Numbered from the stretch's first letter, positions 53,075 to 60,881 are shown. The stretch: 64,000 nt of DNA from Wohlfahrtiimonas larvae (GCF_039543665.1 NZ_BAABKE010000008.1:1-64000), one strand, 5' to 3'. Notes: generated by a model not told the origin, from the letters alone. Made by a program: numbers and translations.

Positions 53075-54815
53075 TACGCACCGCGATTGATACAGTGAAA
53101 ATTCCCCATTCATCAATGAGCATATTTTGTTTCGTAAAGCCTGCTTCTTCTACTAATTGATCCATTTCTAATTGAGTACGACGGCGCATAACCCATTGCT
53201 GGCCTTCGCGATGGCTTGTTAAGGCGCGCGCGATGTATTCTAATTGTGGATGCCATGGTTGGTTAGTATAAATCAAATAGTTACCTTCTTCCATGCTGTT
53301 CGCTAAACCTTTCAAAGAACTTTGTAATAGATGATTTTCGCCAAATAATTCATATAAACCTGAAACTATTGCAATGGTTGGTTTGGTTGCTAAGTTGGAT
53401 AATTCTTCTTCGCTGAATGCATTGCCACGCTCAAAAGTTGCAATCTTAGTTAAGCCTTTTTGCGCAATCAAATCAGTGCCTTTTTCAACGTTCAATTCAC
53501 TATAATCACGGAGTAGAATTGACTTCGGTTTTTTAGGCAATTGATTCACAGTTTCTAAAATATATCGGCCATGACCTGCTGCAACATCCACAATGTGCAC
53601 ATCTTTTTTATCCGCTTGTTGTGTTTCAATGGCTGATTTTAGAATTTTCTCTAAGTTCACTTTGCGTTGACGAATCCCGCGCCAGCCAATCGCATCCAAG
53701 TATTTAAAATCTAAGAAGCGGCCAAAAGCTGTTAAACCTGTTGGCTGATTACGATAAACATAATCCAATGTACTGCCTGAATCAAAACCCGTTTCAATGC
53801 CGAGTTTCACGCCATCCGATGTGCGGGATGCAAAGCACAAACCTTTTTTAGTGAATGCCCAATACATTTTTTTGAAAATATTTCGTTCAGGTTTCGCTAA
53901 TTTTTTCGATTCTTCTGCAGTATAGCCAATTTTGTCAGCATCAATTAGATTAGGTGTTTCAATCGGTTGGCTGAATGCTTTTTCTATAAAAGTTCGTGCT
54001 TTATGAATGGGAATGTTACGGTATTTTTCGCCCAATGTATCGTGATAAAAGCCTTTCAAGATATGCATTTCTTTCGTTTTAGAGCTGAGATTTTTAAAGA
54101 AAGTTGTTTGCGGTTTTCTTTTAACCACCCAATCAGAACCTGAAATTAATAATTGCGTTGGCACATGAATGGATGCAGCATCCGCAACGATTCGTTTTGA
54201 TGTATCAAATAGATCTAATAAAATCTTAGTGGAAATAGGACGTTCAACTAGAGGATCAGCATTGAAGGATTCTTGGCGCACTTCATCATGGGTTAGGTAA
54301 TTAGATTTCACATAGCTATTCACAAAGAAATTGCCACGAATGTTATACATTAAACGCAACCCTGGAATTGCAAATGGCACATAAAGTTTCACTTTAAATG
54401 CAGGGGATGCTAAAACTAAAGCGCGAATTTTAGGTACATAATCATGAGCCCACGTAGCAGCAATGACAGCGCCGACGCTTTGTGCAATCACTGCGATATT
54501 TTCAGCTTTAATATTGTGTGTAGATTGAATATGCTGAAAGAGCATTTCTGCATCATGCACCATCCAGCCAAAGTTAGGCGCATCCCCTCGGGCACCGGGT
54601 GATTGACCACAACCGCGAGCATCCCAAGCAAAGAAGTCATAATCAGGTAAATCTAATTCATCCACTAAGTGAGCAATTCTGCCTGAATGTTCATGCCCAC
54701 GATGGAATAGCATGATCGCTTTTTTCTCTGTGCTTGGTTCTGTCGCAGCCCAATGGCGATAGAAAATAGATTCACCATCATGGCTGATAAAATGTGCTGT
54801 TGTTTCTGTTCTCAT
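53058..54815 (-). CDS. ynbC: alpha/beta hydrolase - SAM methyltransferase fusion (YnbC family)
   Basis: 585 residues, same length as E. coli YnbC. N-terminal monoacylglycerol-lipase-like hydrolase (about 1-290): FHRGHEHSGR, WDARGCGQSPG, nucleophile Ser113 in AQSVG, and a late histidine in GFYHDTLGE. C-terminal class I methyltransferase-like domain (about 340-585) with VDVAAGHGRY. Probably acts on the head group or acyl chains of the lipid made by this cluster. Reaction unknown. Confidence 0.9.
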   Translation of the reverse strand: MRTETTAHFISHDGESIFYRHWAATEPSTEKKAIMLFHRGHEHSGRIAHLVDELDLPDYDFFAWDARGCGQSPGARGDAPNFGWMVHDAEMLFQHIQSTHNIKAENIAVIAQSVGAVIAATWAHDYVPKIRALVLASPAFKVKLYVPFAIPGLRLMYNIRGNFFVNSYVKSNYLTHDEVRQESFNADPLVERPISTKILLDLFDTSKRIVADAASIHVPTQLLISGSDWVVKRKPQTTFFKNLSSKTKEMHILKGFYHDTLGEKYRNIPIHKARTFIEKAFSQPIETPNLIDADKIGYTAEESKKLAKPERNIFKKMYWAFTKKGLCFASRTSDGVKLGIETGFDSGSTLDYVYRNQPTGLTAFGRFLDFKYLDAIGWRGIRQRKVNLEKILKSAIETQQADKKDVHIVDVAAGHGRYILETVNQLPKKPKSILLRDYSELNVEKGTDLIAQKGLTKIATFERGNAFSEEELSNLATKPTIAIVSGLYELFGENHLLQSSLKGLANSMEEGNYLIYTNQPWHPQLEYIARALTSHREGQQWVMRRRTQLEMDQLVEEAGFTKQNMLIDEWGIFTVSIAVRNGQKQ

Positions 54816-54864
54816 GATTATGTCCTTATTATTTATATATTTGAATGATCTTTAAGTTTTGCAA

Positions 54865-54887
54865 TTTCCTCGCCTACGGCGAGGAAA
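54865..54887. other. intergenic hairpin between ynbA and ynbC
   Basis: TTTCCTCGCC / GGCGAGGAAA, a perfect 10-bp stem with a three-base loop, but no T run on the minus strand after it. It may tune relative expression or mRNA stability rather than end transcription. Confidence 0.6.
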
Positions 54888-54901
54888 TGCATAATGTGTT
54901 T

Positions 54902-55513
54902 TTATAAAGCATTCGTTTCTCGAATGCCTTGGCGGATTCTGTTGAAAATTGTGTAGATCAATAATGCGATAACGATGTAGAACACAATGTTGATCCAATA
55001 GATATCAATTAAATTGAGTGCAATGACAACGCTTAATGTGCCAAAAACAAATGCACGATCACTTTTACCCATTGGGCCATCATAACGGCGGTTTGCTCCG
55101 ATCAAGGGTGCCATTACGCCTGCATATTCTGATAACAAGGCTAAAAAGATGATGCCCAAAATAAGATAGATATTGATACCTGCAATGAAAATGAACACAG
55201 CGAATAGGGCGCTATCTGCGATCACATCGCACAGTTCATTTAAATAAGCACCGAGTTTAGATTGTTGATTAAATTCACGAGCTAGCATTCCATCGATAGC
55301 ATTTAGAGCCATGCGAATGAACATCCAAATCGGCATTAACCATAAAACTAATGTATTTGGCAGAAAAAATGCCATAGTTGCAGCAATGATTAATGAACCA
55401 ATACACGCAGCAACAGTCACTTGATTGGCGGTGATTTTGGCATCATAGAGCTTTTTCACCATTGGGCGAAGTAATGCTTGAAATGCAGGCTTGAGTTTAT
55501 AAATTGAGATCAT
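54902..55513 (-). CDS. ynbA: CDP-alcohol phosphatidyltransferase-like protein (YnbA family)
   Basis: 203 residues (E. coli YnbA 201), six helices. Motif region: N71-AI-D74-G-ML-AR, G88-AYL-N92-ELC-D96. In the standard CDP-alcohol motif, positions 71 and 92 are aspartates; both are asparagine here. From memory, E. coli YnbA shows the same two changes, so this is a family trait and not decay. It should join CDP-diacylglycerol to an unknown alcohol, or have changed chemistry. First gene of the leftward operon. Confidence 0.9.
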   Translation of the reverse strand: MISIYKLKPAFQALLRPMVKKLYDAKITANQVTVAACIGSLIIAATMAFFLPNTLVLWLMPIWMFIRMALNAIDGMLAREFNQQSKLGAYLNELCDVIADSALFAVFIFIAGINIYLILGIIFLALLSEYAGVMAPLIGANRRYDGPMGKSDRAFVFGTLSVVIALNLIDIYWINIVFYIVIALLIYTIFNRIRQGIRETNAL

Positions 55514-55560
55514 AATGTTACCTCTAGTAATTCTTTTTGGAAGTGAATTTAAATTAATAT

Positions 55561-55594
55561 TAAACGATGTTTTATTTAAAGTAAACAGTGTTCA
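55561..55594. promoter_or_regulatory. two palindromic operators upstream of ynbA
   Basis: TAAACGATGTTTTA (55561-55574) and TAAACAGTGTTCA (55582-55594), 21 bases apart start to start. The second shares AAACAGTGTT with the perfect palindrome upstream of ynbB. TetR-type lipid regulators (FabR, DesT) use palindromes of a similar look, but no regulator gene is seen nearby. Confidence 0.5.
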
Positions 55595-55676
55595 ATAAAA
55601 TTTTATATTGTGCTTTATTTTTAACCTGCTAAAATTTCGATCTTTATTTCACCCATGAACGAGCAAGGAGGACATT

Positions 55677-55721
55677 ATGACGATATTACAATCAAATCTC
55701 TTTGCAGGCGTTTATCTTTAA
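55677..55721 (+). CDS. putative 14-residue leader peptide of rtcB-prfH
   Basis: ATG with AAGGAGG five bases upstream, the strongest ribosome binding site in the region, followed by MTILQSNLFAGVYL and a stop. It lies 71 bases before the RtcB start and in a different frame. Its last five codons fall in the left arm of a hairpin. Such a layout is typical of leader-peptide attenuation. Too short for statistical support. Confidence 0.45.
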   Translation: MTILQSNLFAGVYL

Positions 55722-55750
55722 GTTTTAATTTTAAAACTCGTTTCGCCTGC
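55704..55750 (+). promoter_or_regulatory. leader hairpin upstream of rtcB
   Basis: GCAGGCG (55704-55710) pairs with CGCCTGC (55744-55750), enclosing the inner palindrome AGTTTTAATTTTAAAACT (55721-55738). Ribosomes reading or stalling on the 14-codon ORF would disturb the left arm. No T run follows, so the effect is more likely on translation than on transcription. Confidence 0.5.
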
Positions 55751-55792
55751 CAATCACAATATATTTTAAAGTTACAAAATAAAGGATTGGAA

Positions 55793-56893
55793 ATGGGCAA
55801 TACCATTCAAATTTTATCGCCTTGGACAGAAGGCAACGCGATTGATCAACTTAAAAAAACTGCTGAACTAAAAGGCATGCATTCTGTGGCAGGTATGCCA
55901 GATTTACATGCAGGGCGCGGTTATCCTGTAGGCGCATCATTTTTTTCAGTGGGGCAGTTATATCCTGCTTTAATCGGTAATGATATCGGCTGTGGAATGA
56001 GTTTATGGCAAACGGATTTATCAGCTCATAAATTTAAGTTGGATAAAGCAGAAAAAATCTTAAAGAAATATTCGGACTTTGCAGATGATGTTTGGTTAGC
56101 GGACAATGTGCCAACTGAATTGCAAGATCATGCTTATAAAAACTCATTAGGTTCAATCGGTAGTGGTAATCATTTTGCTGAATTTCAGAAAGTGAATAAA
56201 ATCATCCATCAGGATTTATGGGATCAATTGAATCTCAATCATAAAAACTTATTCTTGTTGGTACACAGCGGTTCTCGTGGCTTAGGGCAATCAATTTTGC
56301 GTGATCATATTGATCACTATAATCATGAAGGCTTAAGTAATGCCAATGCTATCGAAGAGTATTTACAAAAGCATGATGATGCTGTGAAATTTGCAAGTGT
56401 GAATCGAGCATTAATTGCAGAAAGAATGATGGATGCACTCAAAATGGCAGGGAACCGTATTTTGGATTTACCACACAACTATGTGGAATCAGTAGTGATT
56501 GATGGGGTACAAGGTTGGTTACATCGTAAAGGTGCAACAGCTAGCCATCAAGGTTTGGCAATTATTCCGGGATCACGTGGTACATATAGCTATTTAGTGA
56601 TGCCAAAAGCACAGGAAAGCTCACTATTTTCCATCGCACATGGTGCAGGTAGAAAATGGATGCGAAGCGAATGTGCAGGGCGATTGTCACAAAAATACAG
56701 TGTGGATCAATTGACAAGAACAGAGTTGGGTAGCCGAGTGATTTGTCAAAATCGTGATTTATTGTATGAAGAAGCACCTGAAGCTTATAAAGATATTGAA
56801 GGTGTGATTCAAGCATTGCAAGATGCAGATTTAATTGATGTGATTGCTGAGTTATCACCTGTGTTGACTTACAAAACATCAGGAGAACGATAA
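55793..56893 (+). CDS. rtcB: RNA ligase RtcB, PrfH-coupled type
   Basis: 366 residues from MGNTIQIL. RtcB ligates 2',3'-cyclic phosphate or 3'-phosphate ends to 5'-OH RNA with GTP and Mn. All metal and GMP residues are visible: D64-IG-C67 (in GNDIGCGM), GSGNHFAEF, VHSGSRGLG, PHNYVE, HRKGATASHQG, IPGSRGTY and the nucleophile histidine in AHGAGRKWMR. The short form and N-terminal MGN-I-L match the release-factor-H-coupled group (RtcB2). AAGGATT precedes this ATG; the frame is open to 55655 but that part overlaps the leader. Stop and prfH start overlap (TAATG). Confidence 0.93.
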   Translation: MGNTIQILSPWTEGNAIDQLKKTAELKGMHSVAGMPDLHAGRGYPVGASFFSVGQLYPALIGNDIGCGMSLWQTDLSAHKFKLDKAEKILKKYSDFADDVWLADNVPTELQDHAYKNSLGSIGSGNHFAEFQKVNKIIHQDLWDQLNLNHKNLFLLVHSGSRGLGQSILRDHIDHYNHEGLSNANAIEEYLQKHDDAVKFASVNRALIAERMMDALKMAGNRILDLPHNYVESVVIDGVQGWLHRKGATASHQGLAIIPGSRGTYSYLVMPKAQESSLFSIAHGAGRKWMRSECAGRLSQKYSVDQLTRTELGSRVICQNRDLLYEEAPEAYKDIEGVIQALQDADLIDVIAELSPVLTYKTSGER

Positions 56894-57504
56894 TGCAAAT
56901 TGTACAATTATCATCCGCTCAAGGACCTGTTGAATGCTCGATCGCGATTGAAAAAGCCTTGAATGTATTCATGAAGACATTATCAGCATATAATATTCAT
57001 TTTGAGTTGATAGAATCAGTTAAGGATCGGCAAGGCTTAAAATCAGCATTGTTGCATGTAGATATTGAAGATGATCATGCTTTAATTCAAGAATGGCAGG
57101 GCACGCATCAATGGATTTGGAAAAGTTCTGTGCGCCCAAATCATCCGCGTAAAAACTGGTTTTTTGGTGTTGAGTTTTTTTCATCGCCTAAAGCATTATC
57201 TGAAAGTGAGATTGTGTATAAAGCAATTTCAGCACAAGGGCCGGGTGGGCAACATGTGAATAAAACTTCATCAGCGATTCAAGCAACACATTTGGCGACA
57301 GGTATTTCTGTCAAAGTGCAAACGGAACGTAGCCAACATGCCAATAAGCGTTTAGCCAATTTATTGATCCAACAAAAATTGCATCAAAGAATGAATGAAA
57401 CATTGGATCAAGCAGAAAAGGAACGACGCTTAGTCCATCATCAATTAGAACGAGGGAATGCTAAGAAAATATTTATGGGTGATCAATTTAAATTAACTAA
57501 TTGA
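56893..57504 (+). CDS. prfH: peptide chain release factor homolog PrfH
   Basis: 203 residues. GGQ motif at 118-120 in SAQGPGGQHVNKTSSAIQATH, as in class I release factors, while the stop-codon-reading domain 2 is absent, and a basic C-terminal tail is present. PrfH frees the peptide from ribosomes whose 16S decoding centre has been cut, so that RtcB2 can reseal the RNA. Translationally coupled to rtcB and closed by a terminator, so the two form a complete operon. Confidence 0.93.
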   Translation: MQIVQLSSAQGPVECSIAIEKALNVFMKTLSAYNIHFELIESVKDRQGLKSALLHVDIEDDHALIQEWQGTHQWIWKSSVRPNHPRKNWFFGVEFFSSPKALSESEIVYKAISAQGPGGQHVNKTSSAIQATHLATGISVKVQTERSQHANKRLANLLIQQKLHQRMNETLDQAEKERRLVHHQLERGNAKKIFMGDQFKLTN

Positions 57505-57535
57505 TTAGCATTATCTTTATAAGATTAAAGTTTAG

Positions 57536-57564
57536 AAGCCTTCTTGGCGTGAGAAGGCTTTTTT
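57536..57564 (+). terminator. rtcB-prfH terminator
   Basis: AAGCCTTCT / AGAAGGCTT arms with a seven-base loop and six T. Confidence 0.9.
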
Positions 57565-57581
57565 AAGATTTAATTTGTATT

Positions 57582-57594
57582 TAAACAGTGTTTA
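57582..57594. promoter_or_regulatory. palindromic operator upstream of ynbB
   Basis: TAAACAGTGTTTA, a perfect odd palindrome 46 bases before ynbB, flanked by TTT and GTTTAAA. The same core is found upstream of ynbA (55582). Confidence 0.5.
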
Positions 57595-57640
57595 GTTTAA
57601 AGTGCGTGCTATGCTTTGAAAAATAATAGAGGAATGCTGT

Positions 57641-58585
57641 ATGGCAAATTTTCCACAACATAGTTTAATCATGGTAGGCATTTTACTTACCATTTTGGTG
57701 ATTGCTAGCATTATTGTGTGGCGAAAAAATAAATTTGATTTGAGTAAAGATCACACTGAATTGGTTCAGCGTACGCAATCATGGTGGTGGATGATTGGGC
57801 TGATTTTGGGTGCTTTTTTCTTAGGTCAAAAAGCGACAACGATATTTTTTGCTTTCATTAGTTTTCTCGCTTTGAAAGAATTCTATTCCATTACGCCGAT
57901 TAGGGCAGTGGATCGCCGTTTAATTTTTTGGGCATATTTATCCATCCCATTTCAATACTATTTTGCTTACATCCAATGGTATGGCATGTTCATTATTTTG
58001 ATTCCTGTTTATATGTTCTTATTACTGCCATTTAGAGCGGTATTGATTGGGGAAACACAAGGATTTATTAAAGCCAATTCCACAATTCAATGGAGTTTGA
58101 TGTTATGTGTATTTGGTTTCAGCCACATTGCTTATTTAGCAAATTTGGATCGCGTGCATCCTGAAGCAGGTTTTACAGGATTGTTATTGTATTTAATTTT
58201 CATCACGCAATTCAATGATGTGAGCCAATATGTTTCAGGGAAGTTATTGGGTAAACGTAAAATCATCCCGAAAGTAAGCCCAAATAAAACTTGGGGCGGA
58301 TTCTTGGGTGGTTTAGTGATTACAACAATTTTGGCAGCATTATTAGCACCATATTTGACGATCTTAACGTGGCAGAAAGGCTTATTTGCAGGGATTTTAA
58401 TCGCAACTTCAGGATTCATTGGTGATGTGGTTTTATCTTCTGTGAAGCGCGATTTAGGCATTAAAGATAGCGGGTCATTGATCCCAGGACACGGTGGATT
58501 ATTGGATCGTGTGGATAGCTTAATGTATTCAATTCCACTCTTTTTTCACTACTTTTATTACATCACAAAAGAGTTTGCCATATGA
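57641..58585 (+). CDS. ynbB: phosphatidate cytidylyltransferase (YnbB family)
   Basis: 314 residues (E. coli YnbB 298), eight or so helices. The CdsA signature is near the C-terminus: VKRDLGIKDSGSLIPGHGG followed by LLDRVDS. SPNKTWGGFLGG also fits. It makes CDP-diacylglycerol from phosphatidate and CTP, the donor used by YnbA-type enzymes. A dedicated copy beside the acyltransferase suggests a separate substrate pool from housekeeping CdsA. Overlaps the next gene by 4 bases. Confidence 0.93.
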   Translation: MANFPQHSLIMVGILLTILVIASIIVWRKNKFDLSKDHTELVQRTQSWWWMIGLILGAFFLGQKATTIFFAFISFLALKEFYSITPIRAVDRRLIFWAYLSIPFQYYFAYIQWYGMFIILIPVYMFLLLPFRAVLIGETQGFIKANSTIQWSLMLCVFGFSHIAYLANLDRVHPEAGFTGLLLYLIFITQFNDVSQYVSGKLLGKRKIIPKVSPNKTWGGFLGGLVITTILAALLAPYLTILTWQKGLFAGILIATSGFIGDVVLSSVKRDLGIKDSGSLIPGHGGLLDRVDSLMYSIPLFFHYFYYITKEFAI

Positions 58586-59217
58586 AAAAGTTCATCAAAA
58601 TTCTATTTTTTGCCTTGATTGTTAAACCATTGGTGTTGATTGGTTTGGGTTTAAACATCGTAAACCGTAAGGCTTTGCCACAAACAGGGCCAGCTATTTT
58701 GGCAGCCAATCATACAAGCCATTTAGATACATTGGTTTTGATGAGCTTATATCCTTTAAAAATGATCCATCGTGTGCGCCCTGTGGCGGCGGCGGATTAT
58801 TTTCATAAAAATCGTTGGATCAAATGGTTTGCTACTTATTGCATCGATATTATTCCACTAACACGCAATGAAATTAAAGCACCCAATGAGTTATTTTCGG
58901 GCTGTTATGAAGCGTTAGATCATGGTGATATTGTGATTTTATTCCCTGAAGGCACGCGCTCAAGTACAGAAGATCGTATTTTTAAACTGAAACGCGGAAT
59001 CCATTATTTGGCAATAAGATATGACAAGGTACCTGTTTATCCTGTGATTTTGCGAGGATTAGGCAAAGCTTTGCCAAAAGGTGAAGCGCTATTTGTACCA
59101 TTCAATTGTGATGTGGTTGTGGGTGAAATTTTAACATTGGATGACAATGCTAAAGTATATCTAGACAATTTAGAAGCGTATTATCAAAATTTATTAAAAT
59201 CTTGTATTACGAAATAA
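58582..59217 (+). CDS. 1-acylglycerol-3-phosphate acyltransferase-like (PlsC family)
   Basis: 211 residues with an N-terminal membrane anchor. HX4D motif NHTSHLD (43-49) and FPEGTRSS near 117-124 are complete. PlsC enzymes add the second acyl chain to give phosphatidate, the substrate of the upstream cytidylyltransferase; ATGA coupling to ynbB fits this order. It differs in size from PlsC of E. coli (245) and is probably a pathway-specific paralogue. Confidence 0.9.
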   Translation: MKKFIKILFFALIVKPLVLIGLGLNIVNRKALPQTGPAILAANHTSHLDTLVLMSLYPLKMIHRVRPVAAADYFHKNRWIKWFATYCIDIIPLTRNEIKAPNELFSGCYEALDHGDIVILFPEGTRSSTEDRIFKLKRGIHYLAIRYDKVPVYPVILRGLGKALPKGEALFVPFNCDVVVGEILTLDDNAKVYLDNLEAYYQNLLKSCITK

Positions 59218-59228
59218 AAATATTCCCC

Positions 59229-59259
59229 AAGGTTATCCACAGTAATTGTGAATAACCTT
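59229..59259. promoter_or_regulatory. two DnaA boxes in an inverted repeat
   Basis: TTATCCACA (59233-59241) and, on the other strand, TTATTCACA (59247-59255), both fitting TTATNCACA. They form a 13-bp-arm inverted repeat AAGGTTATCCACA / TGTGAATAACCTT with a five-base loop, 11 bases behind the acyltransferase stop. It could bind DnaA, or simply be the hairpin that ends the ynbB operon; T-rich sequence follows. Confidence 0.55.
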
Positions 59260-59384
59260 AATCTTTATTTGCGCTTATTTGGCCAAAATTCAGTACCTAA
59301 ATTTAATATTTTTGGTAGAGATCACTGATACTAGTGACTAACTATTTGTTGAACTAAATGATCATTTCAATAAAAATATAATAT

Positions 59385-59876
59385 TTATCCACCTGAACAG
59401 CAAGAGTTCGTCGGTGTTGTTGTAAACTTGCGCTCTTCTTTTTTACAGTTACAGTTTTTACAGGTACATGTGCCAGGCGGGCAATCACAGATCACTTCTT
59501 CAACTGCAAATTCTTCTTTTGCGGCTAATGCTTGTTGAATCATTTCAATGTCTTCAAAAGACAATACGCGATTTTCAATCATTTCCACAATGCGTTTCCC
59601 CACTTTACGAGAACATAAATGGCCGGAGGTTTCCACTTGCTTACGCGTTCGATCTTCTTCAGCAATGGTTGGGAAATAAACATTGAAACGCCCACGTTTA
59701 CGAATACCCACAACCCCCTTACGGACAAGTCGAGACAGCATCACTTGAATAGTATTGGCTTGCCAATCGGTTGTTTCACTCAAAATAGTGACAACTTCTT
59801 GACTCGTTGCTTGATTTTGCGACCATAATACCTGCATGATGGTGTATTCTGATTGTGAAATTTTATTGGATGCCAT
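59385..59876 (-). CDS. CopY/BlaI-type copper-responsive repressor
   Basis: 163 residues. N-terminal BlaI/CopY winged helix (ISQSEYTIMQVLW, TIQVMLSRLVRKGVVGIRKRGR). The C-terminus has the copper motif CXCX4CXC exactly (C130-D-C-PPGT-C-T-C139), then C-N-C (142, 144) and CC at 159-160, so more cysteines than classical CopY. CopY releases DNA when Cu(I) displaces zinc from this motif. CopY is best known in Firmicutes; here it faces a GntR gene and a copper-uptake operon. The normal operator TACANNTGTA was not found nearby. Confidence 0.88.
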   Translation of the reverse strand: MASNKISQSEYTIMQVLWSQNQATSQEVVTILSETTDWQANTIQVMLSRLVRKGVVGIRKRGRFNVYFPTIAEEDRTRKQVETSGHLCSRKVGKRIVEMIENRVLSFEDIEMIQQALAAKEEFAVEEVICDCPPGTCTCKNCNCKKEERKFTTTPTNSCCSGG

Positions 59877-60000
59877 TTTTTCCCTTTAAATTAATTGAAT
59901 TATGAATCCATGGGCTAATTATAGACTAAATTGGATGAAGAAAGGGGCTTGTGTTGATTGAGTGTTATTTATGATTATAAAATCTTTTAAGAAAATTTTA

Positions 60001-60708
60001 ATGTCTGATGATCAGGTTTTGCCAATGTATCAAAAGATCAAAGAGCATATTTTAGAGCATATTGCTAATGGTGATTGGCAACCTAATCAAAAATTGCCCT
60101 CTGAAAATGAAATTTCAGCGATTTTAAACATCAGTAGAATGACTGTGAACCGTGCCTTTAAAGAATTAACAGAAGAAGGATATTTATTTAGAGAAAAAGG
60201 GGCAGGAACATTTGTTGCAACACCTTTCCAGTTAAACCCATTTTTTGAATTAATACCTATTGCACAAGAGATTGCAATAGAAGGTCGAAAGTTTTCAACT
60301 GAAATTATTAAGATGAACGTTGTAGAAAATTTAGAAAGGCATGAGCTTCATTTTTATGATGTGGATCAAGAAAAAGTGTTTTATAGTGAAATCATTTATT
60401 TGAGTGAAGGTATCCCTATTCAGTTTGAAAAGCGTTATGTACTAGCGTCTTTTGCGCCAAACTATCTAAAAGAACAGTTTAAGCGCGACTGTTCTACAAC
60501 ATATTTACAAAAATTATCGACGGTTTTATCGCAAAAACATACATTAGAAGCCGTAATTCCTGATGAAAAATTACGCACTATATTAAAGGTTGATGATCAC
60601 GTTGCTTGTTTCAAAATATGTGAAAAATTACAGTATAAAAATAAACTGATCAGCTATGCAGAGCAGTATTATCCGGCTTCTCGGTATAAGTTCCATAGTA
60701 AAATATAA
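60001..60708 (+). CDS. GntR/HutC family transcriptional regulator
   Basis: 235 residues from MSDDQVLPMYQKIK; ATG at 59971 and GTG at 59962 are alternative starts and no clear ribosome binding site decides. N-terminal GntR HTH: GDWQPNQKLPSENEISAILNISRMTVNRAFKEL, then EKGAGTFVA, followed by the UTRA ligand-binding domain of the HutC group. No histidine-degradation genes are present. A HutC-like palindrome (60842) lies between this gene and the copper genes, so these are its probable target. Ligand unknown. Confidence 0.88.
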   Translation: MSDDQVLPMYQKIKEHILEHIANGDWQPNQKLPSENEISAILNISRMTVNRAFKELTEEGYLFREKGAGTFVATPFQLNPFFELIPIAQEIAIEGRKFSTEIIKMNVVENLERHELHFYDVDQEKVFYSEIIYLSEGIPIQFEKRYVLASFAPNYLKEQFKRDCSTTYLQKLSTVLSQKHTLEAVIPDEKLRTILKVDDHVACFKICEKLQYKNKLISYAEQYYPASRYKFHSKI

Positions 60709-60841
60709 AAAAATTTTTCTAGTAAATTATTTGTAGATATTGATTAATAATTATGTCAAGTATGACTGTATTATTTGAAATTCTCTAATCAAGCCTCTTT
60801 ATTATTATTTTTATTAGCGTTAGACTATATACATAATTTTC

Positions 60842-60859
60842 AACTTGTATATACAAGTT
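60842..60859. promoter_or_regulatory. HutC-type operator upstream of the copper operon
   Basis: AACTTGTATATACAAGTT, a perfect 18-bp palindrome 22 bases before the start at 60882. Its core CTTGTATATACAAG is the kind of site bound by HutC-group GntR repressors. It would overlap the promoter or early leader and repress the operon. Confidence 0.7.
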
Positions 60860-60881
60860 ATAAAGTAATAAAGGGAGTCTT

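Noticed and set aside
55655..55792. N-terminal extension of RtcB by 46 residues
   Set aside because: The extension is not RtcB-like, while MGN-I-L is the normal beginning of PrfH-coupled RtcB and has its own ribosome binding site.
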